From Macrothele yani (Eukaryota > Arthropoda > Arachnida > Araneae > Macrothelidae), in the NCBI GenBank assembly GCA_039090855.1, contig CM077016.1, forward strand, positions 54,795,936-54,859,935: a DNA stretch of 64,000 nt, given 5' to 3'. Under the pieces are notes generated by a model. That model did no database searches and had not been told where the DNA came from. It saw nothing but the letters and a program-made list of their open reading frames with translations. Position 1 is the stretch's first letter. Each line of letters starts with the position of its first letter. Both the position numbers and the translations under genes were made by a program. Of this stretch, positions 53,230 through 63,401 are shown one piece after another.

Positions 53230-53467
53230 CTGAGAAAAACATTTTGTTAATTCGACAAAAAATTTTGTCGATATACAGTCAACAAAAAATTTTGAATTCG
53301 CAAAATTATTTTGTTGAAAATTATTTTTGATTTAACAAAATTTACTGTTATCACGACAAACGTTTTGTTCATTTAACAAAGTGATTTGCCAATTTTTGGG
53401 AATTCGTTTGATCCAACAAAAATATTGTTATCATGCATGACAAACGTTTTGTGTCAGCAACAAAACG
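53230..53467. repeat. Low-complexity region of repeated acaaaa/ttttgt blocks
   Basis: Many copies of aacaaaa and ttttgtt in both orientations, e.g. gacaaacgttttgt twice (about 53356-53370 and 53438-53452). It continues beyond the SINE at 53468 with gtttgtcatgataacaat. Probably part of a foldback element; it served as the SINE target. Confidence 0.6.
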
Positions 53468-53689
53468 TTTTTTTTTTTTTTTTTATTGGAGGTTTAACGA
53501 CCACCATGAGCAGCTCAATGGGCTATAAGCAGTCGCCCGTCCTTAATTTAGGCTCACTGGTTCCAGGGAAGGGAGAGAGCCAGTCCCGTAAGACAAACAC
53601 AACATCCATGCCTCACCGGGATTCGAACCCAGACCCCTTTTGGACGAATGATTAGAGGCCATCGCTTAGACCACTGCGCCACCGGGGCG
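53468..53689 (-). mobile_element. SINE S1 copy with exact target duplication
   Basis: Reverse-strand full copy with a T-run at its left (the A-tail). Duplication gcaacaaaacg at 53457-53467 and 53690-53700. The only full S1 copy on the reverse strand. Confidence 0.95.
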
Positions 53690-53721
53690 GCAACAAAACG
53701 TTTGTCATGATAACAATATGC

Positions 53722-53990
53722 CAACTCTCGGCAGTTCAGTACTATATCATTGCACGCTAGTTTGCTGGATAGGATTTCGACTGTTTCCCTGATGGCAGTC
53801 TCTTTAAAGTGCGTGTATGAGGCAATTCTTCTAATACTAAGTCATGCATTCATCGGCCGCTCCTCTATGGAATAGTACGAGAAGAATTGCACCATACACG
53901 AACTTTAAAGAAACTGCCATCCCTAGAAACAGTCTAAATCCTATCCAGCAAACTAGCGTGCAATGATACAGTTTCTACTGAACTGCCAAG
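53722..53990. repeat. Foldback with ~120 bp arms
   Basis: cattgcacgctagtttgctg and its complement cagcaaactagcgtgcaatg, gaattcttc-side blocks and gcagttcagta/tactgaactgc all pair around a short centre near 53855. The arms differ at several sites. Confidence 0.85.
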
Positions 53991-54310
53991 AGCTTGTCAT
54001 GGGTTATTAAAAGATGGAAACACATCGCGACACACCGTATAATTGCGTGATAAAAATTCGTGTAATATGCTCGTCATGTCACCCGCGTTATTTTCGAAAA
54101 TCATCTTTGTTCCTTACGTGTTCCAATTCCATGTATTTTTATGTCTACCATTGCCTTGAGAAAGAATCCCATCGGAGTGCGAAAGCTTGGCGAATCTTTG
54201 TACTTACTACGCCACAAAAAAAAAAAAAAAACTGATTTAATACGCTATATGGGTCTCTTGAGTGTTTTATTGTCTCTGTGTTGTGAATGTTGGGAGTTTC
54301 TTCCACCCCT
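53965..54310 (+). repeat. Dispersed repeat RepB, copy 1
   Basis: Contains ttattaaaagatggaaacac, gtgataaaaattcgtgtaat, gtcacccgcgttattttcga and tcttgagtgttttattgtct. The same blocks occur in inverted order at 63080-63400. It begins in the right arm of the foldback, so foldback and RepB may be one element. Confidence 0.8.
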
Positions 54311-54864
54311 TCCCCCTCTCAGAGTTGTATCCCAAACGGACAGAATCCAACCCCAAATGCGACACCCTTGAGTGAATTTTCTTATATAAAATTTATTTCT
54401 AAGATGAACTTTTGGAATTTCATTTTAGGTAACAATTTTGTCCGATCAATTGCTGAGCAAACAAAAATGAATTTTGAGCAACAATTCTACTGCTTTTCTC
54501 TCTAAACACTAGGAACTATTTTTCGTAGCGGATGGAGCTGTTTTGTACCCTACATAGTGGTACACTCTTAGGTTGACTCTGAGAATGGACAGAAAGGGGC
54601 GAAGATCGTGCTTGCAGCTAAGAATTTTTACAGACTCGACATGTAGTTTTTCACTGTTAAGTGTAATGTTTTAACATAACTCCAAAGATTTTTTTAAATT
54701 AGGTATTCTCACTGGAATCGACCTAGCCATCTAGAAGCAAACGTTTAGCAGTACACTATTAAGAATTTTGTAGTAGGTTGCACCAAAAAGTGGTGCTACA
54801 GCAGCTGCGCCACTTTTGGGGCAAAGGTGTAAAACACTGTGTGACGCATGAAACATACATAAAC
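54311..54864. other. No recognised gene
   Basis: No recognisable coding or repeat content. Confidence 0.5.
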
Positions 54865-54876
54865 AAGGTGCAATGG

Positions 54877-55118
54877 CCCCGCACGGGGATAACTGGTTTT
54901 CCAGTTATTTGGGGAGTAGAGTTCCCTCGGCCCGAGCTGACCTTGTGACGGGACCATCTTGTCTTTTCGTCTTTGTACGATACCAACACCACAGGGACAG
55001 CTGTTCATCCAGCTGAGCATCATAACACCCTTTTTTTTTAAAAAAATCTGTCTTTGAGGGTCTTGTGTCTGGCGCTCTTTGACCAAACATGGCCCTTGCG
55101 CCATAAAAATCAATCAAT
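54877..55118 (+). mobile_element. Unclassified short retroposon with target duplication
   Basis: Flanked by caaggtgcaatg at 54865-54876 and 55119-55130. 242 bp, starting gccccgcacggggataactg, with an internal palindrome aactggttttccagtt, a T/A-run, and ending gcgccataaaaatcaatcaa. The (tcaa)n-type tail and long duplication indicate LINE-mediated insertion. No clear A/B boxes. Confidence 0.7.
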
Positions 55119-55130
55119 CAAGGTGCAATG

Positions 55131-55667
55131 AGTGCAACTTCGCACCAACACTGTTTAAGGATACTACCTCAAACATAGCACTGTTTAACTCTTTAAGCTG
55201 CCGATGTGCTGTGCTTAAACTAAACGGTGCCCAAAGCGTTTGCTCCCTCCAAACAAAAATGTTCATATAGCGACAAGGTTTTACGTAAGCTACGGGAAAG
55301 TAATTTATCTTTACCACCTCTCATCAGATCAGCAGTGAAAATAAACGTATTATAAGTGATAAGCCTTCCCTTCCAGTCCCTATATTCCCTGTTCCATGAC
55401 CTAAAACATGATAGAGAAGGGCTAGTCTCGCTGACATGAACATCATGCAACTGGGTAAAAAAAACGTTACTCAAATGTTTTCTCTCTCCTTCTTTAAATT
55501 GGCTCCATTGCCATAGCCCTTTATCAGTTAATTTTTCAGAAGGATTGGTGTCAATCATACGCCTGAATGACCAATCTGAATGAGAAATCTAAGGGCGAAC
55601 GCAACTTTTTTCGAAACAACAATTTTTCGGTTGCGGTGTGTGGTTACAACGTGGAAAGAGCGATGTA
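55131..55667. other. No recognised gene
   Basis: No recognisable coding or repeat content. Confidence 0.5.
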
Positions 55668-57585
55668 CACTGGCGGAAAGTGAAAAAAACACCAAGAAGC
55701 AGACGTGTGATACCAACGAAATTTATACAGCATAATAACGGAATACAGAGGGATAACGTCATCAAAACATTATGGCAAAATACAGCTGTATTTGCTGGTA
55801 AACTGAAAAATAACATTTCCATGTAACATGGTTAGTACGAGGTTGAACCGCCATGAACTGCGTCACACTGTGCAATTCTGGCATGGAGTGTGTTGTACAG
55901 ATGTTGGATGTAAGTTTGGGGTATTGAGTTCCAAGCATCCTCAACCTGGACGCGTAAATCGGGAATGGTCGTGGCTGGCCGTGGACACCGGATAAGTCGT
56001 TGTCCCATAAAATCCCACACGTGCTCAATGGGGGACAAATCCGGTGAACGTGCAGGCCATGGAAGTTGTCTCACACCCTGAAGTGCATGTTGCGTTGCAC
56101 GTGCCGTGTGTGGGCGTGCGTTATCTTGCTGGAAAACACCACGATGAACCGACCTTACAAATGGCACAACAACGGGCTGAATGATGTTGTTGATGTAGCA
56201 GGTGCTATTTAACGTACCCGGTACAAACACTAGTTGTGTACGGGAGTGATAGTTGATCGCTCCCCACAACAGGAGACCAAGTGTAGGCCCTGTGTGTCGC
56301 TGGCGGATGCGAGAAGGGTGGAGACGCTCCCCTGTGCATCTGCGAACACGCATTCGGCCATCGGAGGCTCCCAAGCAGAATCTGCTTTCATCGCTGAACA
56401 CGACAGATCGCCATTGCGTTCTCCAGTGCAGACGTTCCTGACGATGGGCTGGAGTCAGAGGTACACATGCCAGAGGCACACGTGCACGTAGTCCTGCATC
56501 CAGTAGACGGTTGCGGATTGTTCGCACAGTCACTTTAGGTGCAACGGCAGCTCGGATTTGTGTCGCAGTGGATGTTCTGCTTGACAACGCTCTTCTTGTG
56601 CATGTTGCGTTGCACGTGCCGTGTGTGGGCGTGCGTTATCTTGCTGGAAAACACCACGATGGACCGACCTTACAAATGGCACAACAACGGGCTGAATGAT
56701 GTTGTTGATGTAGCAGGTGCTATTTAACGTACCCGGTACAAACACTAGTTGTGTACGGGAGTGATAGTTGATCGCTCCCCACAACAGGAGACCAAGTGTA
56801 GGCCCTGTGTGTCGCTGGCGGATGCGAGAAGGGTGGAGACGCTCCCCTGTGCATCTGCGAACACGCATTCGGCCATCGGAGGCTCCCAAGCAGAATCTGC
56901 TTTCATCGCTGAACACGACAGATCGCCATTGCGTTCTCCAGTGCAGACGTTCCTGACGATGGGCTGGAGTCAGAGGTACACATGCCAGAGGCACACGTGC
57001 ACGTAGTCCTGCATCCAGTAGACGGTTGCGGATTGTTCGCACAGTCACTTCAGGTGCAACGGCAGCTCGGATTTGTGTCGCAGTGGATGTTCTGCTTGAC
57101 AACGCTCTTCTTAAGCGTCGATCGGTCCGCTCATCAGTCCGTCTGTGACTCCCGGTTCTACGTCTTCTCGTGTGGGAATGTTCCTCGGACCATCTACGCC
57201 ACCATCGTACCACCACCGATACTTCCCGTCCAATTCGCTCCGCACTACGATGATACGACCACCCGGCGTCGCGGAGTCCAACTAGATGACCTCGCTCAAA
57301 GTCCGATAACTGCTGAAATCGTACATGTCTTCCATGTCGAGGCATTGCAGCTTCTTCAGGGTCTTCGCACGTGTCCGTACGCCGACGACTGATTACATTC
57401 ACTTCGCCGTACTCCTTAAATACCAGCGACGATAATTTGCATATTATGCCGTGCTGTGGCGTAAGCGCTCACCGGTTGGTCCCGAAATTAACATCACACC
57501 TACGTAAACTTGACCCCATTAACATATGTAAATTTCATGATCGTCCGCCAATTCCTTCTTGTTCTTTTTTCACTTTCCGCCAGTG
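55668..57585 (-). mobile_element. Tc1-like element, family T5, with a 515 bp internal tandem duplication
   Basis: Ends CACTGGCGGAAAGTGAAAAA and their complement, TA flanks at 55666-55667 and 57586-57587. Length 1918 bp. The excess over a usual Tc1 is explained by two nearly identical 515 bp units at 56083-56597 and 56598-57112. Only a handful of differences between units were seen. Confidence 0.95.
55835..57342 (-). pseudogene. Tc1-like transposase (family T5), broken only by the duplication
   Basis: From MPRHGRHVRFQQLSDFERGH near 57342: HTH (GWSYHRSAERIGREVSVVVR), linker (TVRTIRNRLLDAGLRARVPL), VVFSDESRFCLGASDGRMRV (first D), LLLWGAINYHSR, VFQQDNARPHTARATQHA (second D). The duplication then repeats the linker to second-D region; since 515 is not a multiple of 3, the frame is lost at the junction. 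The second unit continues with WPARSPDLSPIEHVWDFMG (E) to the C-terminus ending at 55835. No other lesion was noticed. The length without the duplicate would be about 330 residues. Confidence 0.9.
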
Positions 57586-57587
57586 TA

Positions 57588-58317
57588 TTTATTTATATTC
57601 TTTTGAGTTGAGTTCAGCCCATTTTGTTTACCCCGAGTTTAATTCGTTCCATCCGGTTAAAGGGTTAAGGCAGTATCTTTAAACAGTGTTTTTATTTTTT
57701 AAGTTATAAGTGAAAGATCTGTTTCTCACTAAAGTAGCTTTTCATTCGCACTGTAATATAATACTAAACACCAGATCCGAACTTTAGTAACAATAATAAA
57801 ATTATTTTTCTTTTGGAGTCACGGATAAATTCATGTAAGAATTATGATCCATCTATCATTTTAAACTAGTAAGTTAGGTAATTATACAATCTTTCAGCGT
57901 TGGGCAGATGAAAGATAATTTGCATAGGAAACAAGTAGATTAGATCAAATATTTTGTTGGCAGCTTTTAGATAGTAGAACGGGGAAAGAGTAATCTATGG
58001 AGCGGAAAGCCTATTGGCTTTTAGCTAGAGAACCTGGAAGTGTTCCAGACAGTTGCCCTGACCCGTGTCAAACAGTGTCATTGGTAACTGGAGGAAACAA
58101 ACACAAGCTCTTGCAGCATGTGAAGCATTTGGCGTTGAGTGAGGTCTATCCAGAGCCTCCAGCCACCCGATTCTCACAGAAGCAGCTTGGATTTCTCATA
58201 CACACAAAAAAAAAATTGTAGTTATGAAAAATCACTTCGATGATGGTGCAATAACAAATATCAAAGCCTACGATTTTTTGCAATTATGTATTTCTTCCGT
58301 GGAGAAAATGAACTTTT
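57588..58317. other. No recognised gene; MITE-end fragment
   Basis: ttcgttccatccggttaaag with ggttaa near 57640-57667 matches the end of the TTAA-type MITE at 31275. The open frame at 57997-58221 has no recognisable domain. Confidence 0.5.
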
Positions 58318-58760
58318 AGGTGGACGTCAAGTAATTTTGCTTCCTATACTTCCAATGGAAAAACGTCTGTACACATTATTTTCTTCACAATTAATGCGTT
58401 CCCAAGGATGAAAATTTGAACATCGATTAGAATATCTTCATTTTATAACTTGGAATACTTAATATTTTCTAAAACATAACCATAATTATATTAAAAAGCA
58501 ATAACTTTTCCTTTGGTGGTGTTGAAACCAGAAACAAGATGGCGCGACCTATACTTTGATGACGTCAGTAGACAAACAAATATTGGATTGCATAATTATG
58601 GTTGTTTTTAGAAAATCTTAAGCATTCCAAGTTATAAAATGAAGCTATTTTAATCAATGTTCAAATTTTCATCCTTGGGAACGCATTAATTGTGAAGAAA
58701 ATGTGTACAGAAGTTTTTCCGTTGGAAGTATAGGAAGCAAAATTACTTGACGTCCACCTT
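58318..58760. mobile_element. Foldback MITE, copy 2 (family M1)
   Basis: aggtggacgtcaagtaattt at the left and its complement aaattacttgacgtccacct at the right, arms of about 200 bp. The centre has gatgacgtcagtagacaaac as in copy 1 at 28391. Arms are better matched than in copy 1. Confidence 0.9.
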
Positions 58761-58764
58761 AATA

Positions 58765-60324
58765 CACTGCCGTGCAAAAATTAAGGACGAGACGGTTTTT
58801 CGAATGTAACGTCGTGCAGAAGTGCTTCACATCGGCTCAAATCATACCATAAGATCCCCAAGATGTAAGAATATGGGACAAGTGAGCAAAACCGTCCAAA
58901 CAAGGAATCCAAAGGATACAAAGGCACTTTATTGAAAAGGTAGCTTCGAGCACAACTGGACAGAAGACAGAAAAGTCCATGTGACAGGTGGCTGCCGAGA
59001 AGAATCCAGTCTTTAGTAGGGGATATGATCACCCCTGACTGCGTTGCAGGATTTACAACGTCGTCTGCCCATACTGAGGACGAGGTTGTCAAGGATCTGT
59101 TGAGGCATCGCGGCCCATTTCTCTTGTAGCACCAATCGTAGCTGCGGAATCGTTGCTGGCGGCTGGTGACGTGCTGACAAGCGTCTCCCGAGAAGGTCAC
59201 ACACGTGTTCTATTGGATTTAGGCCCGGGGACCTTGCGGGCCAATCCATGCGTTGAATATCTTCACTTTCCAACAGCTCTGCGACAGCCACTGTACGATG
59301 AGGTGTAGCGTTGTCGTCCATGAAGAGGAACTCAGGACCCACAGCACCTCTAAACCGACGCACGTGAGGCAGGAGAACCTCGGTACAATAGCGGACCAGT
59401 GACTGAACCTCCTTGGAAGATGTAGAGGTCAGTACGGCTACCAAGCATGATACCGCCCCAAACGAGAACTTCGCCACCTCCAAACCGGTCCCTTTCGATG
59501 ATGTTGGAGGTGTGATTGCGTGTTCCCTGTTCTCTCCAGATGTGTATAAGTCCAGAATCGCTCGTCAGACTAAATCGGCTCTCATCCGTAAAGAGAACTC
59601 GACCCCATTGCTGATGTGTCCAGTTCTTGTGTTCCTGGCACCACAGAAACCGCCGTCTCCGATGAGCAGGCGTTAATGGCACACACCGTACTGGTCGTCG
59701 TGCAAATAGACCACCTTTGTGCAGCCTCCTGGCCACGGTAAAATGCGATAACGGACGTCCAGTTGCATGTGCATTGCGATTTCTCCCGCTGTCTGCCGTC
59801 TGTCTCTTCTAGCCTGTAGGACAATATGCCGGTCGTCCGCCGCCATGGTTGCTCGTGGACGACCACTGCTAAAATCTCGTACAGTTGTTCCTGTCGTTTT
59901 AAATGCTCTCCAAGCTCGTGAAACGGTGCTGTGAGCGATCCCGAACTCCTCGGCCACACTAGTCACACTTCGAAGTTCTTCCAACTTCCCAATGACGCGA
60001 CGCGACCTCGGGTAAAGTCATCCAGATGTCGTCTACTGGATTGCCTGTTAGCCATATCACACAGTGGCAGCAACTCGATGTCGTTCAAACCGATGTATGT
60101 ACACCGTGCTATAGCTTTCACCGAATTGCTGAGCGTACACCGCCCGTGTGCTTTATACCCTTTCGACACTCCCCCCCCCCTACGTCATGCTACATATATG
60201 CGCATGATGCCCTACCGTACCGGACCCTAGTCTATCTCCTGAGTGGTCTTTCGGTCCGTTCTGCTTGCTCGTTCCGCTGTTATGCTAATTTCTCCTCTTC
60301 TTCCTTAATTTTTGCACACCAGTG
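58765..60324 (-). mobile_element. Tc1-like element, family T6 (complete, inactive)
   Basis: Ends CACTGCCGTGCAAAAATTAA and (complement) CACTGGTGTGCAAAAATTAA, each followed by GGA; TA flanks at 58763-58764 and 60325-60326. Length 1560 bp. Directly abuts the MITE at 58318-58760. Confidence 0.95.
59013..60050 (-). pseudogene. Tc1-like transposase (family T6), inactivated
   Basis: Read right to left. MANRQSSRRHLDDFTRGRV near 60053, then in another frame MEELRSVTSVAEEFGIAHST with VSRAWRAFKTTG (HTH), linker (HKGGLFARRPVRCVPLTPAH), GRVLFTDESRFSLTSDSGLI (first D), LVWGGIMLGSRTDLYIFQGG, a frameshift near 59390, then EFLFMDDNATPHRTVAVAEL (second D), WPARSPGLNPIEHVCDLLG (E) and a C-terminus at 59013. 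Three frameshifts; catalytic residues intact. Confidence 0.9.
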
Positions 60325-60326
60325 TA

Positions 60327-60990
60327 GTAAACGCATAAACTTCAAAATAAAAGTTCAATCCTACTACTTTCGAAGTGATAGTGTCTCATTACACAACTGA
60401 GCAAAAATTATAAGAAATATTTCTGAAAAAGCAAATGATGTTACAGACGAATACAATAGAGAAATCGCGCTGAGGGTAAAAGAGATACGTGAGCTAGGTA
60501 CAGCAACAACTGCTGTTGTGTAGAAAGACTGTCATTAAACAGACCACACTGAAAAAAATTCTGAAACATAAGCCGCCGGGATGGATATTTCTATTCCATA
60601 TACAGTTGAAAAAAAAAAAGCCATTTGTAAAGTGTCGCCTTTTCTTGGTTTTGAGGACGAAAAGACAGACGATACAAAAATTTTGAAACAAATCAGATCT
60701 TTCAAAACAACTATGTAATTTCTTTTAGTAAACAAATACATTTCTCTGAACCACTCGGTTTGGGGTGGGGGCACTCCTTGAGCATCTAAGACTAAAGAAA
60801 TTTCCAGTCCCTTATTGGGGCCACTGGTTCCAGGGAAGGAGCACACCCAGCGCCATACGACAGGCGCTGATTGTGCCACCATTAGAAGCTCGGCCACTCA
60901 GTAAAGTTCACCTGGATGTAAAATATGATTGGCTGGAAAAGACAAATAATTGAACAGTTTACTTCAAATGTAAAGGGTATTATTATCAAA
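60327..60990. other. No recognised gene; short reverse SINE fragment
   Basis: gggccactggttccagggaa at about 60818-60838 matches the S1 body on the reverse strand. Nothing else recognised. Confidence 0.5.
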
Positions 60991-61403
60991 CAGGGGCGTC
61001 GCCAAAGCGGTGCGTGGGTCGGCTAAATTTGTCTTGCCCACCCTGCCGTCCATCCAATTCACAACGTGCCATTTTTCAATTATTTTAACTTTAAAATATA
61101 ATCTGGACTTTGCCGAGTGATAATAAGTATCGTGTTTTACGTAGTGTAGCTCCACGTATTTCCCACAGGAAGTACTTTGTTTACGTCTCCGTAGAAAGGG
61201 TATCAAAATAGCATCCCCAGCGTCATGATTCTCCACACTTCCAAATCCTTAGTTTCGGCCCTTTTTCATGTTAGTATGGCCAGCGGCGAACGGTCACGGT
61301 GGATAGGAATTCACTGAGGAAGGTTATTACTAATTACTCTCCTGTTTGTTTGTGGCACTAAGTAGGAGATCCCAACACGAAAAGTGAAGTCTACTATACC
61401 ATT

Positions 61404-61625
61404 CCGCCCCGCCCCGGTGGCACAGTGGTCTAAGCGCTGGTTTTTGATTATTCGGCCGAGATGGGGTCTAGGTTCAAATCCCGGTGAGGCATGGATTTTG
61501 TATTTGCCATAAGAAAGAGTATCTCCTTTCCCTGGAACCGGTGGCCCAAAATTAGGGACGCAAGACTGCTTATAGCCCATCTAGGAGTTGCTCACGGGGG
61601 TCGTTAAACCCGCAAGGGAAAAAAG
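61404..61625 (+). mobile_element. SINE S1 inside hAT-like copy 2
   Basis: A box GGCACAGTGGTCTAAGCG, B box GGTTCAAATCCCGG, body and gttaaaccc end. Same orientation and same flanks as the SINE at 8603 in copy 1. Confidence 0.9.
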
Positions 61626-62071
61626 CTATACTATTAACTTAAACCTTTCTCTGAGAAGTGAGGCAGTAAGACGTGGCTGACGACTGCTTTGGAGAAGAGG
61701 AGTACAAGGTAAGGTCGCTGGCTTAAAGGAAGGGGGTTAGGGAGGGATTAAGCGCGTTAAAATCGACGTTAAAATTAATTTAGATAAACATAAAGGTCAT
61801 TTTCCTTTAAAGAAATTGTTCAAGTACAGGACTATTCTCATAAGCAAAACCGCAAGATTTTGAAAAGTAGTGCATCCGCAGCAAGAAAAAAAAATTGAAG
61901 GAGACATTCTACCAACATTTGTATCTTACACTAATGGCGTAACTAGTCAGATCGGTGTGTGTGTATCTCCAGAGGAAGGGGTTGGGATAAAAAGAATTCC
62001 TTTGCAGCCAGTAGTGAAAAGAATTAAAAATTATTTCTCTCAGCGTTTTTGTAAATAAGTTGCTCTCAAAC

Positions 62072-62736
62072 TATAATGAATAACGCTTTTGCTACCAAGC
62101 TAATTATCGTGAATATAGCTTTCACTAATACTATAATGAATTCAATGCTTGTACTAAGCTTCTAATAGTGAATTCAAATGGTTGTTGTTACTAGTTAATT
62201 AAGATCATGAATAAAGTCTCCTTCTAGTAGTGTAGTATTAGTAATGAACAAACTTATAACTGGTAGTAATGTTGTAGTAGTAATTAAGATGAATAAAGTC
62301 TTATGCTGGTTGTTACTAATAACACTAAATGAAATAAACCTAACAGCCAGACAGAGGTCTGACAGTACTATGAACTGAGAAAGACGTACTTACGTAAAAC
62401 CTTTTATTATGAACTTCTACTGGTATCTTCACACACAGCTACTCAAATAACACGTAGCTCCTTGCACATGAACAAAGCTCTATACTCATAAACAACAGCT
62501 CTTCCTATACAACAACAAACGCTCTCTTCGTACAACAACAACAAACGCTCTTCAGGGTATCGTTGAACGCGCCTATTTATACTGGCTACCACCACGTCAT
62601 GACTTACACTCATTGCCAGATCTCATTCAGCGGGAGAAATAACATCTCGTTCAGTAAGAAGATAATTTACATAGTAAAATAAAATAACCAGAGATAGTAA
62701 AATCAAAAGGAAAGTGAATCGAGAGTATACGTTACA
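62072..62736 (-). mobile_element. Probable solo LTR inserted in hAT-like copy 2
   Basis: 665 bp absent from copy 1, whose uninterrupted site is ctctcaaacttgcccc near 9290. Flanked by a 4 bp duplication aaac (62068-62071, 62737-62740). On the reverse strand it starts TGTAACGTATACTC and contains a TATA box gtataaatag (62573-62582) and, further on, an aataaa-type signal. TG start, TATA box and 4 bp duplication fit a Gypsy-like LTR; the 3' end (CATTATA) does not show the usual CA. Confidence 0.6.
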
Positions 62737-63065
62737 AAACTTTGCCCTACCAAAAATAATACTCCCCACCCGTCGTCCGCTCTGATTTCGAAGTCTAGTG
62801 ACGTCTCTGTTATCAAAGAAAGTAATTATATTCACCGAAGAATTCGAAATTCTATTTTTGCTAAATTTCGTAAGTATTTTGGTGAGTTGTACCTAAAAAG
62901 TACTCTGATAGTTATCACAGCAATTCAAGAATTGAAAACTAATCAGGTACAGAACAACGAAATTCTGGCATTGCCAACAATTTGGTTAGTCAAATGTACT
63001 TTAAAGAAACTGAATGTTATTTCACTGCTGTTTAGCTTGACAGTTTTAATAACGAAATACGTGTA

Positions 63066-63086
63066 TGGGGGGGGGGGGGGGGGGGC
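63066..63086. repeat. Poly-G tract
   Basis: About 20 consecutive G; prone to sequencing-length error. Confidence 0.95.
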
Positions 63087-63400
63087 AGTTCTAATACTAT
63101 CTCCCAACATTCACAACACAGACACAATAAAACACTCAAGAGACGCATATAGCGTATTAAATCCATTTAATTTTGTGACGTAGTAAGTACAAAGTTTCGC
63201 CAAGCTTTCGCACTCCACTGGGAGGCATTTTCATTGCAGGGAATTGGAACACGCACGGAACAAAGATGATTTTTGAAAATAACGCGGGTGACATGAGGAG
63301 CATATTACACGAATTTTTATGACGCAATTATACGGTGTGTCTCAATGTATTTCCATCTTTTAATAGCGCATGCCGAGCTCTTGGTAGTTCAGTAGAAACT
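63080..63400 (-). repeat. Dispersed repeat RepB, copy 2
   Basis: Inverted copy of 53965-54310; shares gacacaataaaacactcaag, tttgaaaataacgcgggtga and gagctcttggtagttcagta. A T1 Tc1 element follows at 63402, inserted at a TA in its right end. Confidence 0.8.
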
Positions 63401-63401
63401 A

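Larger units (their letters stand above)
60991..62809 (+). mobile_element. Non-autonomous hAT-like element, copy 2 (carries a SINE and a solo LTR)
   Basis: Ends CAGGGGCGTCGCCAAAG and (complement) CAGAGACGTCACTAG, with the exact 8 bp duplication ttatcaaa (60983-60990, 62810-62817). Collinear with 7620-9360, including the SINE at the same place (after ccaacacgaaaagtgaagtc). It lacks some left-arm sequence of copy 1 and has gained the insert at 62072-62736. Confidence 0.95.

Noticed and set aside
57997..58221. 74-codon frame starting MERKAYWLLAREPGS
   Set aside because: No domain recognised and it ends in an A-run; could be an exon remnant, but I cannot support it.
60813..60850. Full reverse SINE
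   Set aside because: Only about 25-35 bp match the S1 body; no boxes or tail.
63066..63086. G-quadruplex regulatory element
   Set aside because: A plain homopolymer; structure is possible but nothing in context suggests a regulatory role.
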